Assembly (NCBI GenBank): GCA_017482055.1
Contig: JAFUOH010000010.1
Location: 62,001 to 126,000 of the forward strand
Direction: 5' to 3'
Length of the DNA: 64,000 nt
Origin: Clostridia bacterium
GTDB lineage: Bacteria; Bacillota; Clostridia; Oscillospirales; CAG-272
The notes under the pieces were generated by a model. It saw nothing but the letters and a program-made list of their open reading frames with translations. It was not told the DNA's origin and searched no databases. The translations under genes were made by a program, and so were the position numbers. Shown here one piece after another: positions 17,856 through 24,924 of the stretch. Numbering within the stretch: position 1 is the stretch's first letter; each line of letters opens with the position of its first letter.

Positions 17856-18881
17856 TTAATTAAGTCCGCTCCAGGTGTTCGGAATAAACAGTTGCTTGTA
17901 GATGCTTATGGCGTGCCTGTCGGTCATACCCGAGATAAAATCCGCAACGATACGCTCGGTAGGCTCGTTTTCAAGCAGCACGCGATAGCTTTCGGGCATT
18001 TCCCCGGGATTTTTAACAAAATGCTCAAACAGCCGCACGATAAGACCCATGGCACGCTCCTCTTCCGCGAGAACATGAGCGTTGTAGTAGACCTTTTCAA
18101 ACAGGAAGTTTCTCAGCTCGTCGGTCGCCGCCTTAATATCCGTTTCCATGGCGATGGTATCTTTTCCTTCGCTTGCACGAACGATACTCATCACCATCGT
18201 ATTGATGCGCGCGGAATGATTGGCGCCGAGTATTCTGTGCAGATCCTCGGGAATATCCGATTCCGCAAGTATCCCCGCTCTGACCGCGTCGTCGATATCG
18301 TGGTTGATATAAGCGATACGATCGGCGAACTTCACCACGCGTCCTTCAAGAGTAGCTGCAAGGTGATCGCCCTGGTGGTTGACTATGCCGTCGCGCACCT
18401 CCCATGTGAGATTCAGTCTCTCGAGCTTCTCCACCACACGAAGGCTCTGTGAGTAGTGGGTAAACTCGGGCAGACAGTAGCGCTGAAGCGCTTTCTCGCC
18501 GATATGCCCGAAGGGTGTATGACCGAGATCATGCCCAAGTGCGGCGGCTTCACACAGATCCTCGTTAAGCCTCAGAGCCCGCGCGATAGTTCGCGCGATC
18601 TGCGTTACCTCAAGGGTATGTGTAAGTCTTGTGCGGTAATGCTCGACCTCAGGTGCTAAAAACACCTGTGTTTTATGCATGAGTCTGCGGAAGGATTTGG
18701 AATGGATAATACGGTCGCGGTCGCGTTGATACTCGCCTCGCACCTCGGAGGTGGGAAGAGGCATTTCACGTCCGCGAGAATCGGATTCGCGAAACGCAAA
18801 CGGAGACATCATCGCCTCACTGCGTTCCCGCAGCATCTCGGCGATAGTTTTGCCGCAGGCGTTTACACCGTTGTCACTCAA
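17856..18881 (-). CDS. dgt: Deoxyguanosinetriphosphate triphosphohydrolase
   Basis: 341 residues. The HD-domain signature is complete: SFRRLMHKTQVF, then HYRTRLTHTLEVTQIARTIA and EAAALGHDLGHTPFGHIGE, giving the H...HD...D metal ligands. dGTPase cleaves dNTPs to deoxynucleosides and triphosphate. The start codon is TTG at 18879-18881, supported by GAGGAG (18891-18896) 9 bases upstream; no ATG/GTG with an SD is nearby. First gene of dgt-dnaG-rpoD, a frequent clostridial arrangement. Confidence 0.93.
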   Translation of the reverse strand: MSDNGVNACGKTIAEMLRERSEAMMSPFAFRESDSRGREMPLPTSEVRGEYQRDRDRIIHSKSFRRLMHKTQVFLAPEVEHYRTRLTHTLEVTQIARTIARALRLNEDLCEAAALGHDLGHTPFGHIGEKALQRYCLPEFTHYSQSLRVVEKLERLNLTWEVRDGIVNHQGDHLAATLEGRVVKFADRIAYINHDIDDAVRAGILAESDIPEDLHRILGANHSARINTMVMSIVRASEGKDTIAMETDIKAATDELRNFLFEKVYYNAHVLAEEERAMGLIVRLFEHFVKNPGEMPESYRVLLENEPTERIVADFISGMTDRHAISIYKQLFIPNTWSGLN

Positions 18882-19051
18882 ACAGCACCGCTCCTCAATA
18901 AAATACTATATATAATATACGCCGTTTTTTAGCCGTTAAATAGAAAAACGCAAATATTTACAGACTCGTAACAGTTACGTGCCCGCATTCGAGCCGCTTT
19001 GCGGCAGCGTATATAAAACGGTCGATTTACGTCGATATTTATACATTATAT

Positions 19052-19081
19052 ATTATAACACACTATAATGCAAAAAATCAA
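19052..19081 (-). promoter_or_regulatory. Probable promoter of dgt-dnaG-rpoD
   Basis: On the minus strand TTGATT (19076-19081), 18-bp spacer, TATAAT (19052-19057). The leader to dgt would be about 165 nt. Confidence 0.6.
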
Positions 19082-19154
19082 GTCTTTCGCGGATTTTTAA
19101 TGTTTTTTTGCAGTTTATTTACGGTGTGTTATTATGTTTATTTGATATTTGGAG

Positions 19155-19338
19155 TTTTTTTGCGGGTGCGCAACCGGTTGCGTATAGGATTTCGCCGCTT
19201 TACGGCGGCGAAACCCGCACACATTGCGGGCTCATTGGAGACGAAGGGAGGAGCGAAGGTGTCGGCGCAGAGCACTGACAAAAAGCAGGAGGCAGGCACG
19301 CCGCACCCGCAAAAAAGGCACGCCGCACCCGCAAAAAA
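19155..19338. repeat. Inverted-repeat element with a duplicated right end
   Basis: The left end TTTTTTGCGGGTGCG (within 19155-19170) is matched by the complement CGCACCCGCAAAAAA at 19302-19316 and again at 19324-19338. The duplication arises from a perfect 22-bp tandem repeat (19295-19316 and 19317-19338). Internal palindromes include GCAACCGGTTGC and CGCCGCTTTACGGCGGCG. No transposase is encoded. It ends 7 bp upstream of the holB -35 box. Confidence 0.65.
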
Positions 19339-19345
19339 CAAAACC

Positions 19346-19374
19346 TTGACAATCAAAAAAAAATCTGCTATAAT
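19346..19374 (+). promoter_or_regulatory. Consensus sigma-A promoter of holB-ricT
   Basis: TTGACA (19346-19351), 17-bp spacer, TATAAT (19369-19374): a perfect match to consensus. Confidence 0.9.
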
Positions 19375-19428
19375 ATAATCTGTATAAGTATTCGCACGCA
19401 TACCCGCGTGCCCCCAGGAGGCACCACA

Positions 19429-20472
19429 ATGTCGGGACTTGACGGATTTCTCGGTAATAAAAAGCTAATAGCCCGCCTGGCGCGGGATATCGCCGCAGGA
19501 AGATTTGCCCACGCCTATATAATCGAAGGCGCTGAAGGATGCGGCAAGCGCACGCTTGCAAAGCTCATCTGCTCTGCAATATCCTGTACCTCCGAGGATA
19601 AACCCTGCATGGAATGCATACGCTGCGATAAGATCGCACGCGCTCAATCTCCCGATGTTGTCACAGTGGAGGCTGATAAGGATCGCGTTCAGCTGGGCGT
19701 GGACGTCATCAGACGGCTTCGCGAGGACGCGGTGTTCGCCCCCAACGAGCTCCCGAGAAAATTTTACATCATACCGCGTTCCGATACCATGAACGTGCAG
19801 GCTCAGAACGCACTTTTGAAAATTTTAGAAGAGCCTCCGTCTCACGTCATGTTTCTGCTGCTTTGCGAAAACGCGGATGACCTGCTGCCCACCATACGCA
19901 GCCGCGCACCGGTGCTTCGCGTGGAAGCTCTGCCGGATGATGTGATCCGTGACTATTTAAAGACACACGACGAGCGTGCAAAAGCTCTGTCGGAGCGTGA
20001 CAAAGAGGCGTTTCATGCAGCAATCAAGCTTTCGCACGGAAGTCTCGGCATGGCGATGCGTCTCACCGATGAAAAAAACGCCGCGGAATGCCTTGAATAT
20101 TACAAAAAAGCCGAGCGTTACATGGAGCTGCTTGCCGACCGCCGCAACGCGGCAAACGAGCTGGCGTTTTATGAGTACGCGACAAAGCTTACTAATTCGA
20201 AGGGGCGTGACGAGCTCGCAAAGATCTATTCACTGCTCGCCGATGCGGCGCGGGATCTTGTTAATGTGAAGCTCACGCGCGAGCCGCAGCCGATATTCTA
20301 CACTTCGCCCGAAAAAGCACGTGAGGCGGCTGACAAATTTGCTCTCGGCAAGCTGATACGGCTGACCGAGATATTCTGTGAAGCGCTGGACAGCCTCGAT
20401 CACAATGTCAACGTATCACTCTCTCAGGTGCGCACGGCATCCGCCGCGGCTGCCGCGGGCAGAGCCAAATAA
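19429..20472 (+). CDS. holB: DNA polymerase III delta' subunit
   Basis: 347 residues. The start at 19429 has AGGAGG at 19416-19421. A clamp-loader AAA+ fold is seen: P-loop-like EGAEGCGKRTLAKL at about 33-46, a zinc module CTSEDKPCMECIRC, and NALLKILEEPPSHVMFLLLC followed by LLPTIRSRAPVLRVE, the conserved SRC-like region (here SRA). It works in the DnaX clamp loader to load the beta clamp. The pairing with ricT (64 bp downstream) is conserved in Firmicutes. Confidence 0.93.
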   Translation: MSGLDGFLGNKKLIARLARDIAAGRFAHAYIIEGAEGCGKRTLAKLICSAISCTSEDKPCMECIRCDKIARAQSPDVVTVEADKDRVQLGVDVIRRLREDAVFAPNELPRKFYIIPRSDTMNVQAQNALLKILEEPPSHVMFLLLCENADDLLPTIRSRAPVLRVEALPDDVIRDYLKTHDERAKALSERDKEAFHAAIKLSHGSLGMAMRLTDEKNAAECLEYYKKAERYMELLADRRNAANELAFYEYATKLTNSKGRDELAKIYSLLADAARDLVNVKLTREPQPIFYTSPEKAREAADKFALGKLIRLTEIFCEALDSLDHNVNVSLSQVRTASAAAAAGRAK

Positions 20473-20536
20473 GCGATCATTTATTTTACGGAAAGGAAGC
20501 ACCCGCAGAATTTGCACGGTGCTATAGGATATACCA

Positions 20537-22087
20537 ATGGAAAGCAATGAAAAGACCGCTCGTGACGGGATGTCCTCCGAGCAGCATAACGGCAAAAAGC
20601 CGTATCACAAGCATCACCGCCGCAGACCGAACAGCAATAAGCAGGGCGATAACCGTTCGGAGCAGAACAGCGGCGACAGCATAACCGTCCGCCCCGGTCG
20701 CTACGACCTCCCTCCCTCGCAAGCGCAAAACGGCGAATTTTCAGCCGATCTCCCCAAAGCGGAGCGCTCCGAGGCTGCCGGCAGTGCGGTAAACGGCGAC
20801 AGCTCCCGTCCTCCACGTCATCACCGTCATAAAAATGACCGCCGCGGCAATAACAAGCTTAATGCCAATACTGAGAACGCGCGCAGCACAGCCGAGGTTA
20901 TTTCGGAAACCACCGAGACAAACGAACACCCCACTGCCGAGACATCGGGTAACAGCAATGCGGGAGAATCCCACCGTCGCCGTCGTCCCAGAGGCGGCAG
21001 GCGACATTCGGATTACAAAAAGGAGCGTGAAGCATCCATTTCCGAGACAGGCACCGCTGCGTCTGCCGACAGCGAATACACGCCTGAGCGCATCGAGGAC
21101 GATTCCCTACAGGTCAGCGAGTACATTACCACTGCGGGAAGCCTTGACGCCGAGGTAGTAGACGAGCTCAACTCCGTCACCGAAAGCGAAGCCGAGCTTA
21201 TTGAAAATGCCGAGCCTGAGCCCGAGGTGGAGCTTGCCAAATACGAGATCGTCGGTGTCCGCTTCAAAGCAGGCGGCAAGATCTACTATTTCGACCCAAA
21301 CGGCTTGAAGATAGCCAAAAACGATCCCGTGATCGTCGAGACCGCCCGCGGTCTCGAATACGGCATCTGCGACATTTCAAACAAGATCGTCACCGAGCGC
21401 GAGGTGGTGCTCCCGCTTCGCACCGTATCCCGTCCTGCCACCACTGAGGATACGGCACGCCACACGGCTAATGTAGCAAAGGAGCAGGAAGCCTTTGTCA
21501 TCTGCTCGCAGAAAATACTCGATCACAAGCTCGGAATGAAGCTCATTGACGTGGAATATGCCTTCGACGGCTCAAAGCTGCTGTTCTATTTCACCGCAGA
21601 GGGCAGAGTTGACTTCCGCGAGCTGGTAAAAGATCTCGCCGCCGTGTTCCGCACCCGTATCGAGCTTCGTCAGATCGGCATCCGCGATGAGACCAAGCTG
21701 TTAGGCGGCATCGGAATCTGCGGCAGACCCTTCTGCTGCAAGACCTTTCTATCCGACTTTGTGCAGGTTTCGATCAAAATGGCAAAGGAGCAGAATCTCT
21801 CCTTGAATTCCGTTAAGATATCGGGCGCCTGCGGCAGACTGATGTGCTGTCTGCGCTACGAATACGATACCTATCAGGAGGAGATCAAAAAGACTCCCAA
21901 GGTGGATCAGATCGTCTCCACTCCCGACGGCGAGGGTACCGTCATAGAGGTCCAGCCGCTTGCGGGACTCGTCCGTGTGCGCTTCGGCTCCAAAGCGGAT
22001 ATGATACCGCCGAAGGTATACCACCGCGACGACGTTACTGTCATCGGCGGCAAGGGTGTAAAGCCCAAAGAGACCGCTGACAGATAA
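20537..22087 (+). CDS. ricT: PSP1-domain protein RicT (YaaT) with long disordered N-terminus
   Basis: 516 residues, nearly double Bacillus YaaT (about 275). Residues 235-516 are the conserved PSP1/RicT part with VGVRFKAGGKIYYF, GGIGICGRPFCC and ISGACGRLMCCLRYEY; the CGRPFCC and CGRLMCC motifs are those expected for iron-sulfur ligation. RicT works with RicA and RicF in a complex that stimulates RNase Y-dependent mRNA maturation and affects sporulation and biofilm formation. Residues 1-235 are low-complexity, rich in His, Arg, Ser and Glu (KKPYHKHHRRRPNSN; HRRRRPRGGRRHSDYKK; then acidic), predicted to be disordered. It follows holB. Confidence 0.92.
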   Translation: MESNEKTARDGMSSEQHNGKKPYHKHHRRRPNSNKQGDNRSEQNSGDSITVRPGRYDLPPSQAQNGEFSADLPKAERSEAAGSAVNGDSSRPPRHHRHKNDRRGNNKLNANTENARSTAEVISETTETNEHPTAETSGNSNAGESHRRRRPRGGRRHSDYKKEREASISETGTAASADSEYTPERIEDDSLQVSEYITTAGSLDAEVVDELNSVTESEAELIENAEPEPEVELAKYEIVGVRFKAGGKIYYFDPNGLKIAKNDPVIVETARGLEYGICDISNKIVTEREVVLPLRTVSRPATTEDTARHTANVAKEQEAFVICSQKILDHKLGMKLIDVEYAFDGSKLLFYFTAEGRVDFRELVKDLAAVFRTRIELRQIGIRDETKLLGGIGICGRPFCCKTFLSDFVQVSIKMAKEQNLSLNSVKISGACGRLMCCLRYEYDTYQEEIKKTPKVDQIVSTPDGEGTVIEVQPLAGLVRVRFGSKADMIPPKVYHRDDVTVIGGKGVKPKETADR

Positions 22088-22157
22088 CAAATTCCTGCAA
22101 TCGCACCGGTTAGCATATGCTTTTTATGAATAGACTGTGAATTTACGATTTTACCTC

Positions 22158-22185
22158 TTGCAATTTTGAAATTTTGTGATACAAT
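22158..22185 (+). promoter_or_regulatory. Promoter of the ferredoxin gene
   Basis: TTGCAA (22158-22163), 16-bp spacer with an upstream TG, and TACAAT (22180-22185). Confidence 0.65.
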
Positions 22186-22226
22186 ATATACGTAAGCAAA
22201 ATTTTTAACACGGAGGTGTATTTGAA

Positions 22227-22397
22227 ATGGCATATAAGATTTCCGACGATTGCATCGCATGCGGCGCTTGCGCTGATGAGTGCCCCGTTAGCTGCATTTC
22301 TGAAGCAGACGGCAAGTATGTGATCAACGCAGATGAGTGCATCGAGTGCGGTGCATGTGCAGGCGCATGCCCTGTTGACGCTCCCAAGGCTGAATAA
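22227..22397 (+). CDS. Clostridial-type 2[4Fe-4S] ferredoxin
   Basis: 56 residues, short but clear. Two complete cluster motifs: CIACGACADECP at 9-20 and CIECGACAGACP at 38-49, each C-x2-C-x2-C-x3-C-P. Length and pattern match Clostridium pasteurianum ferredoxin (55 residues). It is a cytosolic low-potential electron carrier for enzymes such as pyruvate:ferredoxin oxidoreductase and hydrogenase. GGAGGTG (22212-22218) precedes the ATG. An extra cysteine at 23 lies just after the first motif. It has its own promoter and terminator, so is monocistronic. Confidence 0.95.
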   Translation: MAYKISDDCIACGACADECPVSCISEADGKYVINADECIECGACAGACPVDAPKAE

Positions 22398-22410
22398 TTT
22401 CGGAACATAG

Positions 22411-22447
22411 GAAATACCGCCGCGCAAACGGCGGTATTTTTGTTTTT
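22411..22447 (+). terminator. Ferredoxin terminator
   Basis: The stem AATACCGCCG (22413-22422) / CGGCGGTATT (22429-22438) is followed by TTTGTTTTTG. Confidence 0.85.
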
Positions 22448-22469
22448 GTGTTTGGCGGCATTAACCCCA

Positions 22470-22650
22470 AAGAACTCCCTCAGTCAGCCTTGCTGACAGC
22501 TCCCTCTGCAAGCTTCGCCTACAGCGAAGAAGGGAGCCTTTATGCGCGCGTTAGCGCGACGGATGCGTTTACCAAAGGCATGCGCTTCATCACCGCATTT
22601 TTGATCGAAGCATCGTATGATAAATGCCCCATAAGCGGGGCGCTCTTTTA
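22470..22650. repeat. Composite palindromic intergenic repeat
   Basis: A run of successive stem-loops: CAGCCTTGCTG; GCTCCCT...AGGGAGC enclosing CTTCGCCTACAGCGAAG; GCGCGTTAGCGC; and GCCCC-ATAAGC-GGGGC followed by GCTCTTTTA, which could terminate plus-strand transcription. The leading CCCTCAGTCAGCCTTGCTGA resembles a dispersed repeat common in Oscillospiraceae (recollection, not a search). The 67-codon plus frame through it is not considered a gene. Confidence 0.55.
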
Positions 22651-22678
22651 AAGATATTCCGTCTCCCGCATATCTCTC

Positions 22679-22707
22679 TTGACAAATCGAGCGGCAGGTG
22701 CTATACT
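22679..22707 (+). promoter_or_regulatory. Sigma-A promoter of the MBL hydrolase / ThrE operon
   Basis: TTGACA (22679-22684), 17-bp spacer, TATACT (22702-22707). Confidence 0.82.
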
Positions 22708-22736
22708 TATTTCAGGAAAATACGAAAGGACAGCCG

Positions 22737-23549
22737 ATGGCTGAACATGATAACATGAACGGACTTACCAAGCTCACTCCCCACATCCACCGTCTTACTA
22801 TTCCCTTTCTCGATATCTACACCACCGTCTTTGTGATAAACACCGAGGCGGGGGCGGTTCTGTTTGATACCGCTACATATCCCGAGGATATCGACCAATA
22901 TATCGTCCCCGCCCTTGCTGAGCTTGGGATTTCTGCAAGCGAGCTTAAATATGCGGTGATCTCCCACAACCACCGCGACCACGCCGGCGGGCTTGCACGT
23001 TTCGCGAAGCTGTTCCCCGATACCGTTATATGTGCCGGCAGTGAAGAATGCGGCGAGCGAGTTCCCGGACGCTGCGTGAAGGTTCTTGGTGAAGGTGATA
23101 CGCTTGCATGCGTACTCACAGCCGTCTCGATGCCCGGACATACTCCCGACTGTGTGGGCATTCTTGACACGCGCACCAAAACATTGCTGTCCGGCGACGC
23201 TCTTCAGCTTTACGGAATATACGGCTCAGGTGCGTGGGGGGCAAATATAAGATGGATATCCGAGCACCTTGAGCTTGGCAAGCGTCTGCACGAATGCGAC
23301 CTTGCGACAGTCGTTGCTTCTCATGATTATCATCCCTGCGGTTGGCGCGCAGACGGCAAGGCTGAGATCGACCGCTACATTGATGAATGCGCAAATGCGC
23401 TGTATGCCATCCGTGATTTTATCTCGCCTTACTTACAGTTGGATGATGATGCGCTGGCTGAAATGTACAATTCTTCCTCTAAGCTTCCCACCGTCGGCAA
23501 ACACGTTATAAAGAACCTGCGTGAGCTGATGGACGCAGGTAAGATCTGA
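22737..23549 (+). CDS. MBL-fold metallo-hydrolase
   Basis: 270 residues from the ATG at 22737, chosen because AAAGGA lies upstream and the longer frame starts inside the promoter. The zinc motif HNHRDHAGGL fits HxHxDH; further ligands are in MPGHTPDC, LLSGDAL and VASHDYH. The order H-x-H-x-D-H...H...D...H is that of glyoxalase II/beta-lactamase-like hydrolases. The substrate is unknown. It is followed after 18 bp by the two ThrE-like genes and may be cotranscribed with them. Confidence 0.88.
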   Translation: MAEHDNMNGLTKLTPHIHRLTIPFLDIYTTVFVINTEAGAVLFDTATYPEDIDQYIVPALAELGISASELKYAVISHNHRDHAGGLARFAKLFPDTVICAGSEECGERVPGRCVKVLGEGDTLACVLTAVSMPGHTPDCVGILDTRTKTLLSGDALQLYGIYGSGAWGANIRWISEHLELGKRLHECDLATVVASHDYHPCGWRADGKAEIDRYIDECANALYAIRDFISPYLQLDDDALAEMYNSSSKLPTVGKHVIKNLRELMDAGKI

Positions 23550-23567
23550 TCGGCAGGAGAGATAACA

Positions 23568-24377
23568 TTGACAAATCCCGATAAGCTTCCGCTCCCCGAG
23601 GTGACTCCGTATACGGGAACCTATGCCGATAACGTGGCACGCATCGCTTTGGACGTGGGAGAAGGACTTCTCACAAACGGTGCAGATGTTCACCGCGTGG
23701 AAATTGCTATTGAAAAGATCTGCCGCACCTACGGTGCGGCGCATATTGATGTATTCACCATACATTCGCTGATACTTGCGGCTGTATACATGCCCGATGG
23801 TACGCATTCCACCCAGTCACGTCGAATTTTTGAGACCTCAAACAATCTCACGCGACTTGAGCTTTATAACGCACTGTCGCGAAAGCTCTGTGAGGAAAAG
23901 CCGTCCATAGATCATGCGGACGAAGAAATACAAGCTATCAAAAAAGAGGGCAGCTACCCGTTTTTTCTGACACTTATCGCCTACGTCATTTCCGCAGGCA
24001 GCTTCGCCATTTTTTTCGGCGGTACGCTTCGCGACGGAATTTCCGCAGGACTCATCGGTATCATAACGGCATTGCTTGACCGTATTCGCATTGATCAAAT
24101 AAACAAAATGGTCAAGACTATGCTCATTTCCTTTGTTTCGGGGGCGTTGTCCTGCCTTTCGGTACACATTGGCATCGGTCAAAATCTTGATATGATCATA
24201 ATAGGCACCATAATGCTGCTTATCCCCGGACTGTCTCTTGGAAACGCTATGCGTGATCTGCTCAGCGGTGATACACTGACAGGAACACTTAAAAGCGTAC
24301 AGGCGATCATCATCGCGGTGATGATGGTGCTCGGATACGCGCTGGCACTGCTTATAGCAGGAGGTGGTCTTAAATGA
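23568..24377 (+). CDS. Threonine/serine exporter, ThrE N-terminal-type subunit (DUF1212, YjjP-like)
   Basis: 269 residues starting at TTG (23568), with AGGAGA 7 bases upstream. The N-terminal soluble part (about 1-120) contains ALDVGEGLLTNGADVHRVE, the DUF1212/ThrE signature; the C-terminal half has about five hydrophobic helices (FFLTLIAYVISAGSFAIFFGG and onward). The family exports threonine and serine. Its stop overlaps the start of the next gene by 4 bases, so the two are coupled, as is usual for the split YjjP/YjjB exporter. Confidence 0.9.
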   Translation: MTNPDKLPLPEVTPYTGTYADNVARIALDVGEGLLTNGADVHRVEIAIEKICRTYGAAHIDVFTIHSLILAAVYMPDGTHSTQSRRIFETSNNLTRLELYNALSRKLCEEKPSIDHADEEIQAIKKEGSYPFFLTLIAYVISAGSFAIFFGGTLRDGISAGLIGIITALLDRIRIDQINKMVKTMLISFVSGALSCLSVHIGIGQNLDMIIIGTIMLLIPGLSLGNAMRDLLSGDTLTGTLKSVQAIIIAVMMVLGYALALLIAGGGLK

Positions 24378-24829
24378 AAGATATCGTCGTAAGGCTTATC
24401 ACCGCCATGCTCGGCACCGTAGGCTTTGCCATGCTGTTCCGCGTCAGCCGCAAAAGGCTTCCCTGGGCGGCGCTGGGCGGGCTGCTTACTTGGGCAGTGT
24501 ATGAGCTGTTCACCCACCTGTTCGGCGACCCGCTGATCTCCGCATTCGCATCCTCGCTGTTTATGACCCTCTACTCGGAGGCGCTTGCACGAGTACTCCG
24601 CGCTCCCGCGATCATCTTCCTTTTCCCCTGTGCGATACCCATAGTCCCGGGAAGCGGACTTTACTATACTGTCTACAACCTTATCTTCTATAATGAAAAT
24701 GCATTTTTTGCTAACGCCAAAACAACGCTCAGTATCGTCCTCGGCATGGCGGTCGGCATGAGTGTGGCATCCATTGTAGTCGGTGCATTGCTGCACGCGG
24801 TGCGGACGCTCAAAAATATAAAATCATAA
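24374..24829 (+). CDS. Threonine/serine exporter, ThrE C-terminal-type subunit (DUF3815, YjjB-like)
   Basis: 151 residues, almost entirely hydrophobic with four to five predicted membrane helices. Recognisable are LPWAALGGLLTWAVYEL near the start and FLFPCAIPIVPGSGLYYTVY, the glycine-proline-rich motif of DUF3815. It completes the ThrE-like transporter with the upstream subunit. A strong terminator follows. Confidence 0.9.
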   Translation: MKDIVVRLITAMLGTVGFAMLFRVSRKRLPWAALGGLLTWAVYELFTHLFGDPLISAFASSLFMTLYSEALARVLRAPAIIFLFPCAIPIVPGSGLYYTVYNLIFYNENAFFANAKTTLSIVLGMAVGMSVASIVVGALLHAVRTLKNIKS

Positions 24830-24857
24830 AAAAACGCGCGAGCTCGCGCGTTTTTTT
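24829..24857 (+). terminator. Terminator of the exporter operon
   Basis: The perfect palindrome CGCGCGAGCTCGCGCG (24835-24850) is flanked by A7 upstream and T7 downstream, so it can work in both directions. Confidence 0.85.
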
Positions 24858-24866
24858 ATGAAAGAC

Positions 24867-24893
24867 CGAACCCAAGGCGTAATTCTGCGACTA
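24867..24893 (+). promoter_or_regulatory. Possible ECF-type promoter upstream of the sigma-factor gene
   Basis: CGAACC (24867-24872) and CGACTA (24888-24893) are 15 bp apart and resemble the GGAAC/CGTC elements of ECF promoters. TATACT at 24892-24897 also gives a sigma-A-like -10, but with no -35 match at 17 bp. This is inference from motif similarity. Confidence 0.35.
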
Positions 24894-24924
24894 TACTTAC
24901 GTATACAACAAAAAGGAGCGCTCC

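Larger units (their letters stand above)
18882..19428. other. 547-bp divergent intergenic region between dgt and holB
   Basis: It contains no credible gene. It holds the dgt SD, a likely dgt promoter (19052-19081), an inverted-repeat element (19155-19338) and the holB promoter (19346-19374). The stretch 18940-19050 holds a small palindrome (GCCGCTTTGCGGC at 18992-19004) and is otherwise unexplained. Confidence 0.6.

Noticed and set aside
22448-22651. 67-codon open frame in the palindromic repeat
   Set aside because: It runs through successive hairpins, lacks an SD and a homologue I know, and is best explained as repeat translation.
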